NCBI GenBank assembly: GCA_944382045.1
Contig: CALWMT010000009.1
Span: forward strand, 1 to 21,645
Source of the DNA: an uncultured Enterocloster sp.
GTDB lineage: Bacteria; Bacillota; Clostridia; Lachnospirales; Lachnospiraceae
Direction: 5' to 3'
Length of the DNA: 21,645 nucleotides
Shown: one piece after another, positions 14,874-21,586 of the stretch
How the letters are laid out: every line of letters begins with the position of its first letter
Position numbering within the stretch: position 1 is the first letter of the stretch
Notes under the pieces: model-generated
What the model saw: only the letters and a program-made list of their open reading frames with translations
The model's database searches: none
What the model was told of the DNA's origin: nothing
Program-made: the position numbers and the translations under genes

Positions 14874-14884
14874 ACATCAGATGT
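14874..14884. promoter_or_regulatory. Candidate GntR operator, copy 2
   Basis: ACATCAGATGT is the counterpart of copy 1, centred 198 bp away. It lies about 22-32 nt downstream of the predicted dehydratase transcription start, where a bound repressor would block elongation. The flank GATGTATT is shared by both copies. Confidence 0.6.
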
Positions 14885-14914
14885 ATTAATCTTTAAAGAG
14901 GAGGTATTTAATTT

Positions 14915-16636
14915 ATGGAACTGCACAGCCAAAAAATCAGAAAGCTGGCTCCGGAAAATGATCCCCTGAAAATCGGTATGGGATGGACGGTGGAGGATCT
15001 GGACAAGCCTCAGATTATGGTGGAGAGCACCTTTGGAGACAGCCACCCGGGCAGCGCCCACCTGAATCAGTTTGTGGAACAGGCCATGAAGGGAATTTAC
15101 GATGCAGGCGGACGGGGAGCCCGCTACTTTACCACAGATATCTGTGACGGTATTTCCCAGGGCCATGACGGGATCAACTACTCCCTGGCGCACCGCGATA
15201 TGATCGCCAATATGATCGAGATTCACGGAAACTCTACCGGCTTTGACGGAGGCGTATTTATCGCAAGCTGCGACAAATCCATGCCTGCCTGTCTTATGGG
15301 GCTCTGCCGTCTGGATATGCCCTCCATCGTGATCACAGGCGGTGTTATGGACGCCGGCCCCGATCTCCTGACACTGGAGCAGATCGGTGCCTACTCTGCC
15401 ATGTGCCAGAGAGGTGAGATAACAGAAGAAAAATTAAACTACTATAAGCACCATGCCTGTCCCTCCTGCGGGGCCTGCTCCTTCATGGGAACCGCATCCA
15501 CCATGCAGGTTACAGCGGAGGCACTTGGCCTCATGCTTCCCGGCACTGCTCTGATGCCTGCCACCTGCCAGGATCTGAAGGATGCCGCCTACCAGGCTGG
15601 AAAACAGGTGTTAAAGCTGGTGGAGCTTGGCCTTACGCCCAGCAAAATCGTCACCATGGACTCCTTTGAGAACGCCATCATGATTCATGCGGCGATCTCA
15701 GGATCCACCAACTCCCTGCTGCACATTCCCGCCATTGCCCATGAGCTGGGATTCTCCATCGATGCGGACACCTTTGACCGCATGCACCGGAATGCCCACT
15801 ATCTCCTTGACATTCGTCCCGCTGGGAAGTGGCCGGCTCAGTTCTTCTACTATGCCGGAGGCGTCCCCGCTGTGATGGAGGAGATCAAATCCATGCTCCA
15901 TCTGGATGTCATGACAGTCACCGGAAGGACCCTTGGGGAAAATCTGGAGGAATTAAAGAAAAACGGATTCTACGACAAGTGTCAGGGCTATCTTGAAAAA
16001 TGGGGCTTAAAGCGCACCGATGTCATCCGCACCTTTGACAATCCCATTGGAACCAACGGCACGGTAGCGATTCTCAAGGGAAATCTTGCCCCCGAGGGAT
16101 CGGTTGTCAAGCACTCTGCAGTTCCCAAGGAAATGTTCAAGGCTGTCCTCAGGGCCAGACCCTTTGACAGCGAGGAGGAGGCTCTTGCAGCCGTTCTCTC
16201 CCACAAGATTCAGCCAGGCGATGCGGTATTTATCCGTTACGAGGGACCCAAGGGATCCGGAATGCCCGAGATGTTCTATACCACCGAGGCCATCTCCTCT
16301 GACCCGGAGCTTGGAAAGGCCATCGCCCTTATCACGGACGGAAGATTTTCCGGCGCATCCAAGGGCCCAGCCATCGGACATGTATCCCCGGAGGCAGCTC
16401 AGGGAGGCCCCATTGCCCTGGTGGAGGAAAATGACCTCATCCGCATCGATATCCCAGAGCGCGTGCTGGCGATTGTGGGCGTAGACGGAAAAGAGCTTCC
16501 TCCTGAGGAGATTGAGCGGATTCTGGAGGAGCGCAGGAAGGCCTGGAAGCCCCGCAGTCCCAAATACAAGAAGGGCGTGCTGAAAATTTATTCCGAGCAT
16601 GCTGTATCACCCATGAAGGGCGGATATATGGTATAA
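14915..16636 (+). CDS. IlvD/Edd-family dehydratase (dihydroxy-acid or sugar-acid dehydratase, ilvD-like)
   Basis: An iron-sulfur dehydratase of 573 residues. Family motifs: DICDGISQGHDGINYSLAHRD (75-95), SCDKSMPACLMG (118-129) with Cys119 and the normally carboxylated Lys121, HACPSCGACSFMGTASTM (180-197) with Cys182, Cys185 and Cys188, and GRFSGAS holding the catalytic Ser. The forms CDKSMPACLMG and SFMGTASTM resemble the sugar-acid (arabinonate/xylonate) branch more than classical IlvD (PGMLMA, SGMFTANSM). At the first cluster position, PCH or PCN in [2Fe-2S] members, this protein reads HPGSAHL, without Cys. No other branched-chain amino acid genes are near, and a FadR-type regulator precedes it, so a catabolic sugar-acid role is plausible. 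Start supported by GAGGAGG, 10 nt before the ATG. Confidence 0.88.
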   Translation: MELHSQKIRKLAPENDPLKIGMGWTVEDLDKPQIMVESTFGDSHPGSAHLNQFVEQAMKGIYDAGGRGARYFTTDICDGISQGHDGINYSLAHRDMIANMIEIHGNSTGFDGGVFIASCDKSMPACLMGLCRLDMPSIVITGGVMDAGPDLLTLEQIGAYSAMCQRGEITEEKLNYYKHHACPSCGACSFMGTASTMQVTAEALGLMLPGTALMPATCQDLKDAAYQAGKQVLKLVELGLTPSKIVTMDSFENAIMIHAAISGSTNSLLHIPAIAHELGFSIDADTFDRMHRNAHYLLDIRPAGKWPAQFFYYAGGVPAVMEEIKSMLHLDVMTVTGRTLGENLEELKKNGFYDKCQGYLEKWGLKRTDVIRTFDNPIGTNGTVAILKGNLAPEGSVVKHSAVPKEMFKAVLRARPFDSEEEALAAVLSHKIQPGDAVFIRYEGPKGSGMPEMFYTTEAISSDPELGKAIALITDGRFSGASKGPAIGHVSPEAAQGGPIALVEENDLIRIDIPERVLAIVGVDGKELPPEEIERILEERRKAWKPRSPKYKKGVLKIYSEHAVSPMKGGYMV

Positions 16637-16651
16637 TTTCTGCCCATATAA

Positions 16652-16708
16652 AAGGAGGGCCCGCTGCAGGGCAGACTGCCTGCTGCCGCGGGTCCTCCTT
16701 CTATTTTG
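16652..16708 (+). terminator. Strong terminator between the dehydratase gene and thrS, probably bidirectional
   Basis: AAGGAGGGCCCGC (16652-16664) pairs with GCGGGTCCTCCTT (16688-16700) in 13 pairs with one G-U. The 23-nt apical part can form a further small stem (GGCAG/CTGCC). On the plus strand it is followed by CTATTTTG; on the minus strand the stem runs into TTTTATATG. It therefore can end both the dehydratase and thrS transcripts, which converge here. Confidence 0.8.
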
Positions 16709-16736
16709 CATATTTACACAAAGGGCTGATGCCTCA

Positions 16737-18494
16737 TCATTCCTTTGCTCTTGTCTCTGTCAGCCTCTTAATTTCCTGAATAAATGCATCCAGCTCTGCT
16801 CTTCCCAGATCGCCCTTATCCCGGCTTCTCACCGTGATCGCGCCCTCTGCTGCCTCCTTCTCGCCCAGAACCAGCATGTAGGGAACCTTCTCCAGCTGTG
16901 CCTGGCGGATCTTATAGCCAACCTTCTCATCCTTGTGATCCAGCTCTGCGCGGATGCCTGCTGCCCGAAGCTTCTCATATACGCCGGAAGCATACTCCAT
17001 AGACTTCTCCGATACAGGAATTACCTTGACCTGAACCGGAGCCAGCCATACCGGGAATTTGCCCGCATAGTGCTCAATCAGGATGCCGATAAACCGCTCA
17101 ATGGATCCAAAGCATACCCTGTGAATCATGATGGGGCGCTTCTTTGTGCCATCCTCCGCCACATACTCCGCCTCAAACCGCTGGGGAAGCTGGAAGTCAA
17201 GCTGGATGGTGCCGCACTGCCAGGTTCTTCCGATGGAATCCCGCAGGTGGAAGTCAATCTTAGGTCCATAGAATGCGCCGTCGCCCTCATTTACAATATA
17301 GTCAAGGCCCATCTCCTCCAGAGCATTCCGCAGACCATTGGTAGCCATCTCCCAGTCCTCATCTGATCCCATGGAATCCTCCGGTCTGGTGGACAGCTCC
17401 ACAAAATAGTCAAAGCCAAACTGCTTATACACCTCATCAATCAGGCGGGTAACACCCTTGATCTCGTCCGTGATCTGCTCCTGGGTCATATAGATATGCG
17501 CATCATCCTGTGTAAAGCAGCGCACCCGCATGAGGCCGTGAAGCTGTCCGCTCTTCTCATGGCGGTGCACAAGACCAAGCTCACCCAGGCGCAGAGGCAG
17601 ATCCCGGTAGGAACGAGGCTGTGACTTATACACCAGCATGCCGCCGGGGCAGTTCATCGGCTTAATCGCATAGTCCTCCTCATCGATCACTGTGGTGTAC
17701 ATATTTGCCTTATAGTGATCCCAGTGTCCGGAGGTCTCCCAGAGCTTGCGGCTCAGAATCACAGGGGTGGAAATCTCCTGATATCCCTCCCTTAAGTGAA
17801 TCTCATGCCAGTATTCCAGCAGGGTATTCTTGAGCACCATTCCCTTTGGAAGAAAGAACGGAAATCCCGGTCCCTCCTCCGCAAACATAAACAGACCCAG
17901 CTCCTTGCCCAGCTTTCTGTGATCTCTCTTCTTTGCCTCCTCCATCATGGTGAGGTAATTCTCCAGATCCGTCTTATTTAAAAATGCAGTGCCATAGATT
18001 CTGGTGAGCATCTTGTTCTTCTCGCTGCCTCTCCAGTAAGCACCTGCAATGCTGGTAAGCTTAAATGCCTTTACGCCCTTGGTATAAAGGATATGGGGGC
18101 CTGCACAGAGATCCGTGAACTCTCCCTGCTTATAAAAGCTGATGGTCTCATCCTCAGGAAGATCCTCTATCAGCTCCACCTTGTAGGGCTCGTCCTTCTC
18201 CTTCATCAGCTGGATCGCCTCATTCCTGGGCAGGACAAAGGGCTTCACAGGAAGATTTTCCTTCACAATCTTTGCCATCTCTGCCTCCAGCTTCTCCAGA
18301 TCCTCAGGAGTAAATCCGCCCTCTCTATCAAAATCATAATAAAAGCCGTCATCAATCGCCGGTCCAATGGCCAGCTTTGTCTCCGGATACAGCCGCTTCA
18401 CCGCCTGCGCCAGCACATGGGATGCTGTATGGCGTACCACACGCAGCTCGTCCTCCGCTTCCTGTACACTTCCGTCCGGTAAAATAATCTTCAT
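16737..18494 (-). CDS. thrS: Threonyl-tRNA synthetase lacking the TGS domain
   Basis: Charges tRNA(Thr). With the ATG at 18492-18494 (AAGGAG 9 nt upstream) the protein has 585 residues. The editing domain is complete: His22 and His26 in RHTASH, Cys130 and His134 in DLCAGPH. The class II core has motif 2 around HRHEKSGQLHGLMRVR, zinc ligands Cys282, His333 and His458, and motif 3 GSIERFIG. A C-terminal anticodon-binding domain follows from about residue 483. Compared with Escherichia coli ThrRS, all these residues are shifted by about 52: the N-terminal TGS domain is reduced to one strand-like piece (MKIILPDGSVQEAE) joined directly to the editing domain. Expression is controlled by the T-box leader upstream. 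A 12-codon in-frame extension lies within the leader and is unlikely. Confidence 0.97.
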   Translation of the reverse strand: MKIILPDGSVQEAEDELRVVRHTASHVLAQAVKRLYPETKLAIGPAIDDGFYYDFDREGGFTPEDLEKLEAEMAKIVKENLPVKPFVLPRNEAIQLMKEKDEPYKVELIEDLPEDETISFYKQGEFTDLCAGPHILYTKGVKAFKLTSIAGAYWRGSEKNKMLTRIYGTAFLNKTDLENYLTMMEEAKKRDHRKLGKELGLFMFAEEGPGFPFFLPKGMVLKNTLLEYWHEIHLREGYQEISTPVILSRKLWETSGHWDHYKANMYTTVIDEEDYAIKPMNCPGGMLVYKSQPRSYRDLPLRLGELGLVHRHEKSGQLHGLMRVRCFTQDDAHIYMTQEQITDEIKGVTRLIDEVYKQFGFDYFVELSTRPEDSMGSDEDWEMATNGLRNALEEMGLDYIVNEGDGAFYGPKIDFHLRDSIGRTWQCGTIQLDFQLPQRFEAEYVAEDGTKKRPIMIHRVCFGSIERFIGILIEHYAGKFPVWLAPVQVKVIPVSEKSMEYASGVYEKLRAAGIRAELDHKDEKVGYKIRQAQLEKVPYMLVLGEKEAAEGAITVRSRDKGDLGRAELDAFIQEIKRLTETRAKE

Positions 18495-18535
18495 CTTCCA
18501 ATTCTCCTTTCCTTCTCGAGGCTCCTGCAAAAACT

Positions 18536-18570
18536 AAAAAACCCCTGGACACAGATCCTATGTCCAAGGG
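18536..18570 (-). terminator. T-box conditional terminator
   Basis: CCCTTGGACA (18561-18570) pairs with TGTCCAGGGG (18542-18551) over 10 pairs with a 9-nt loop, followed by six T. The CCCTT of its 5' arm is shared with the antiterminator, so the two folds exclude each other. Confidence 0.88.
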
Positions 18571-18786
18571 TGCATCTGCACGGTTCCACCTTGCGCTTTC
18601 ACTCAATTCAACCTTTAACGCAGGTATACGCCGGCATTTCCCTCCGCCAGCTTTAAAGCTGTCGGATAATCCCTGCCGGGGCTCGGGACTGGTCTTCACC
18701 TATGTTCCGACATACGGCCCTTCCACCTTACGGCCGCTCTCTGGATGTCTTTCCATGGCTGATGGTTCCCTCACTGCCTTTCGCTG
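18536..18786 (-). promoter_or_regulatory. T-box leader of thrS (Thr specifier ACC)
   Basis: The leader of about 290 nt carries the conserved T-box AAGGTGGAACCGTGC (18578-18592). The antiterminator helix can form from CGTGC-AGAT-GCAC together with AAGG pairing to CCTT. The stem I region has the AGAGAG element followed by an apical section and GAAG-ACC-AG. ACC (18691-18693) is a threonine codon in a suitable specifier position, matching the downstream gene. Uncharged tRNA(Thr) with anticodon GGU would bind and allow read-through (family knowledge). The fold was done by eye, so helix limits are approximate. Confidence 0.92.
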
Positions 18787-18792
18787 ATTCTG

Positions 18793-18820
18793 ATTATAGC
18801 ATCTGCCCTACATTTGTCAA
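18793..18820 (-). promoter_or_regulatory. Promoter of the T-box/thrS transcript
   Basis: Minus-strand TTGACA (18815-18820), a 16-nt spacer and TATAAT (18793-18798). Both boxes are perfect consensus, and a TGn extension precedes the -10. The predicted start is near 18786. Confidence 0.88.
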
Positions 18821-18870
18821 TACCATTCCTAAACTTGTTATAAAAACACTGGCGAATATTTCTGTCATGG

Positions 18871-18876
18871 TATAAA
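18871..18876 (+). promoter_or_regulatory. Possible extended -10 promoter of the DUF3842 gene
   Basis: TGGTATAAA contains a TGn-extended -10 (TATAAA at 18871-18876), 40 nt before the start codon. No clear -35 is present. It is back-to-back with the thrS promoter in the 18787-18916 interval. Confidence 0.45.
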
Positions 18877-18916
18877 ATAGAAGGCAGACTGCAATAGAAG
18901 AAGGTGAATCGCTGCT

Positions 18917-19339
18917 ATGAAAAAAATAGTTGTAATCGACGGCCAAGGCGGCCGAATGGGGAAAACCGTCATTGAACAGCTTCTCAAGCGCTTTCCCAAC
19001 CTCAGCATATACGGAATAGGAACCAACAGCATCGCCACATCTGCCCTCTTAAAGGCAGGTGCTGCCTATGGAGCTACCGGTGAAAATCCTGTGATCGTCA
19101 ATTCCTCCGACGCAGATATTATCATCGGTCCCATTGGCATTGTCATTGCAAACTCCCTTCTGGGGGAGATCACAGCGTCCATGGCTGCTGCCATAGGCAC
19201 AAGCAGAGCCTACAAAATCCTAATTCCCGTAAATCGATGCAATCATTTTATCGCTGGCTGTCAGGAATCCTCCCTTTCTGACTATATTTCTATTGTCTGC
19301 GATGAGGTAGAGAGGAGATGCTTTTATGAGAACCGTTGA
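18917..19339 (+). CDS. DUF3842 family protein
   Basis: A 140-residue protein of unknown function that I recognise as the clostridial DUF3842 family. It begins MKKIVVIDGQGGRMGKTVIE: a strand, a glycine-rich loop (GQGGRMG, residues 9-15) and a helix, as in Rossmann-type nucleotide-binding proteins. Two further hydrophobic strands follow (NPVIVNSSDADIIIGPIGI at about 57-75, and YKILIPVNR). There is no signal peptide or membrane segment, so it is probably cytoplasmic. Its end overlaps the next gene by 14 nt, indicating coupled translation. Substrate and reaction are unknown. Confidence 0.8.
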   Translation: MKKIVVIDGQGGRMGKTVIEQLLKRFPNLSIYGIGTNSIATSALLKAGAAYGATGENPVIVNSSDADIIIGPIGIVIANSLLGEITASMAAAIGTSRAYKILIPVNRCNHFIAGCQESSLSDYISIVCDEVERRCFYENR

Positions 19340-19568
19340 ATTTAAGATGGAGCGCCAGGGACTTGTGCAGGCGGGAGATAAGGTAAAAATCATTGAGCGG
19401 GAGGGCACCAGCAGCTACAGCTACATCATTGATCCGGCCGTCGCCATGTCCGGCTGCTTTGCGGCCAGAAATCGGATTAAATCCCAGTATGGCATTGTCA
19501 AGGATATCCGTGAGAATTCCCGTGGGTTTTACGTGGTAGTAGAATTTGATGAGGACGAGCCATCCTGA
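19326..19568 (+). CDS. Small conserved-looking hypothetical protein coupled to the DUF3842 gene
   Basis: An 80-residue protein that I do not recognise. VQAGDKVKIIEREG and YGIVKDIRENSRGFYVVVEFDEDEPS look like a small beta-barrel (SH3/KOW-like) pattern, with an acidic C-terminus. Overlap of 14 nt with the DUF3842 gene and a GAGGAG site inside that gene support real translation. No cysteine pairs (one Cys, residue 44), signal peptide or membrane segment. The last codons form the 5' arm of a terminator hairpin. A nucleic-acid or protein binding role would be only a guess. Confidence 0.7.
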   Translation: MRTVEFKMERQGLVQAGDKVKIIEREGTSSYSYIIDPAVAMSGCFAARNRIKSQYGIVKDIRENSRGFYVVVEFDEDEPS

Positions 19569-19586
19569 CCCGTCCTCATTTATTTC
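19549..19586 (+). terminator. Terminator whose 5' arm lies inside the coding sequence
   Basis: ATGAGGACG (19549-19557), encoding part of the acidic DEDE tail, pairs perfectly with CGTCCTCAT (19571-19579) just after the stop codon. The loop is 13 nt and the tail is TTATTTCTG. It ends the DUF3842 operon, which converges with the following minus-strand gene across a 26-bp gap. Confidence 0.6.
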
Positions 19587-19594
19587 TGTCAAAT

Positions 19595-21373
19595 TTATTC
19601 TAACGGTATAATCGTCACTGCTTCAGAGGAAGGGACAGTCTCCGCAATTTCCGGAGCTGTCGTCTCTGCCGGCGGTGCAGCTGTTCCGATTACAACCTCC
19701 TGATCTGATTCCTCTGTTGGATTCTGCATAGGATCAATCGGTGAGATTGGACTTATAATTACATTTCCTTCGGTTTCCTGCTGCTCAGCGGCTTCGGTTT
19801 CTGTCTCCTCCGGAAGCACGCTCAGGGTCTCCACCGCCCTGGTGTCCGAGGCGTCAATCTCCACCCCTCTGCTCCATCTCACACCTGTGATCCCCGAGGA
19901 GGCGCTCCACACACAATCCTGCCATAAGCAGTATAGCTTCCCATCCTGTACACTTGCCAGCTTCAAAATATCATTTCCAGAAGAAGCTTCTCCTGTCCTC
20001 ACCCCATCATCCCGGATTTGCCGGATACTTCCATCTCGTCCGATGACAACAATCACCCCATATGCCCGCTTCCCTATCGAGGGATGATACTCTCCATATA
20101 TGGCATCCGCGCTCTCAAAATAATAGAGATTCCCAATCGCACCGGAAAACATCCCGCTGACCGCTGTTTTTCCATCCCCGCTTGCATCCGTCCGGAAGAT
20201 CTGGCTGTACCACTCCCCATCCGAGGATCTGTCCACATACGTGCTGTAATAAATAGAATTATCCACAATACAGAAGCCTTGTACACCATAAGCCTCCGAA
20301 ATCAGCTGCCTATCTCCCACTGAATCTCTTCCATATACAGCTGCCTGGACACCATTTCCCCGCAGATGGTACGTGACCCCATTTAAAGCTGTCTCTCCCT
20401 TTTCAACATCCTCTATTTTTCCATCCTCTCCGACCTTATACCGGCGGTTCTCCATCTCCACGATGCCGCTGTCAGAGACAGCAGGATTTCCCAGTATATC
20501 TCTCAGATACAGGGATCCATCTGACAGCTCAATCTGATACTGTGCTTCCCCAACGGCTGCGGATTTCCCAGACTCTGCAGAATAAATTTCTCCCTCCTGG
20601 GAATAGTAAATGACATCGTCCAGAACCAGATATCCATCCACATTCTCTGCTATAATCTCCTTGGTCTTCTGTCCGGGGATCATCCGGGTCAAAACATCGC
20701 ACAGAGCCTTCTCCGAATCCGAAAGACCGGCCCTGCTGCTCTCAGAAACCTTTGGGAGATAGTACACATAATCCCCGTAGGTGCGCATGGAATACCGCGT
20801 CGTCTTCTCCGGCGCATCCGCGTCCCCAAGGGGAAGCACCTTATTTTCCACTGTCCTTCGATAGAGAATCGTCTTAAATACACCTGTATCCTCATCATCC
20901 AGATAGCACCAAAATGCATTTGTCCGCACCAGGCTGTCCAGATCCTCCCCTGTATCCTCCGGCACATAATTCAAATCCGTCTGAATCTCCTGGAGATATC
21001 CCTTTGTCTCGTGGAGGGTGTAAATCTGTCCCTCGCTGCTCCACTCACCTGTCCGCATGATGCCGTCCTCATCAAAGGAATAGAGAAAGCCCTCAATCTC
21101 CAGCCACTGATCCGAAGCTCTTGTCTCCTCGTCCAGAAGATAAATCCATCCTTCCTCCGTCTGATTCCATCCCAGACGCTCCTCCTTCTCTATCTCTATA
21201 GCCTCCCCGGTGCTCTCCTCCTTTGTCGCAATCTCAATCCTCTGGTAGTCGGAGCGTATCTTCCCAACAATCCCCACCACAACAAAAATTGCCGCCGACA
21301 TAACCACAATCGCTGCCAATATAAGAACAACTGTCTTAACAGGGGAATCTTGTCTCTTCTTTCTTCTGGCCAC
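19595..21373 (-). CDS. Single-pass membrane protein with extracellular beta-rich domain, unknown function
   Basis: With the GTG start at 21371-21373 (AGGAGG 9 nt upstream) the protein has 592 residues; an ATG six codons earlier contains this ribosome binding site and is unlikely. Residues 1-12 are basic (MARRKKRQDSPVK), and 13-38 form one transmembrane helix, giving an N-in, signal-anchor topology. The outside part begins with repeats resembling cell-wall-binding motifs (GWIYLLDEE, then EIEGFLYSFDEDGIMRTGEW). A long region of YY/IYY-rich short strands follows (VYYLPK, VIYYSQEGEIY, SIYYSTY, LYYFES), which suggests a beta-propeller of the DUF5050 kind. The C-terminal 80 residues are Glu/Thr/Pro-rich and probably disordered. 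It may bind the envelope or sense outside conditions; no catalytic motif is seen. Confidence 0.75.
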   Translation of the reverse strand: MARRKKRQDSPVKTVVLILAAIVVMSAAIFVVVGIVGKIRSDYQRIEIATKEESTGEAIEIEKEERLGWNQTEEGWIYLLDEETRASDQWLEIEGFLYSFDEDGIMRTGEWSSEGQIYTLHETKGYLQEIQTDLNYVPEDTGEDLDSLVRTNAFWCYLDDEDTGVFKTILYRRTVENKVLPLGDADAPEKTTRYSMRTYGDYVYYLPKVSESSRAGLSDSEKALCDVLTRMIPGQKTKEIIAENVDGYLVLDDVIYYSQEGEIYSAESGKSAAVGEAQYQIELSDGSLYLRDILGNPAVSDSGIVEMENRRYKVGEDGKIEDVEKGETALNGVTYHLRGNGVQAAVYGRDSVGDRQLISEAYGVQGFCIVDNSIYYSTYVDRSSDGEWYSQIFRTDASGDGKTAVSGMFSGAIGNLYYFESADAIYGEYHPSIGKRAYGVIVVIGRDGSIRQIRDDGVRTGEASSGNDILKLASVQDGKLYCLWQDCVWSASSGITGVRWSRGVEIDASDTRAVETLSVLPEETETEAAEQQETEGNVIISPISPIDPMQNPTEESDQEVVIGTAAPPAETTAPEIAETVPSSEAVTIIPLE

Positions 21374-21414
21374 GCTGTTTATCCTCCTCATCCCTGCTTT
21401 GTGTAACCTATCTC

Positions 21415-21443
21415 AGTATAACAAAAAAAGAATCAACAGCCAA
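21415..21443 (-). promoter_or_regulatory. Promoter of the membrane protein gene
   Basis: Minus-strand TTGGCT (21438-21443), a 17-nt spacer and TATACT (21415-21420), with a leader of about 35 nt. The -35 lies inside the terminator stem of the upstream tRNA genes. Confidence 0.55.
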
Positions 21444-21450
21444 GGCTGCT
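21422..21450 (-). terminator. Terminator of the tRNA transcript
   Basis: AGCAGC-CTTG-GCTGTT forms a 6-bp stem with a 4-nt loop, followed by GATTCTTTTTTTG. It lies 52 bp downstream of tRNA-Lys on the minus strand. Confidence 0.6.
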
Positions 21451-21501
21451 AATTCCTTAAATAAAAATTACAATTCAGGACATGCGCTGCTCTGAATCTT
21501 A

Positions 21502-21574
21502 TGAGCGTGCCGGGATTCGAACCCGGGACAACTTGATTAAAAGTCAAGTGCTCTACCGCCTGAGCTACACGCCC
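21502..21574 (-). tRNA. tRNA-Lys (anticodon UUU)
   Basis: The 73-nt cloverleaf is complete: acceptor GGGCGTG/CACGCTC with one G-U pair, D-arm GCTC/GAGC, anticodon stem CTTGA/TCAAG around loop CTTTTAA (anticodon TTT), T-arm CCGGG/CCCGG with TTCGAAT, and discriminator A. CCA is not encoded. It is followed by the terminator at 21422-21450. Confidence 0.97.
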
Positions 21575-21586
21575 CTATTTAATTAA

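Noticed and set aside
16007..16600. 197-codon open frame antisense to the dehydratase gene
   Set aside because: Shadow frame without motifs or start signals; the sense gene has complete family motifs.
19595..21391. Membrane protein start at the ATG 21389-21391
   Set aside because: That reading places the strong AGGAGG inside the gene; the GTG at 21371-21373 has the correct spacing.
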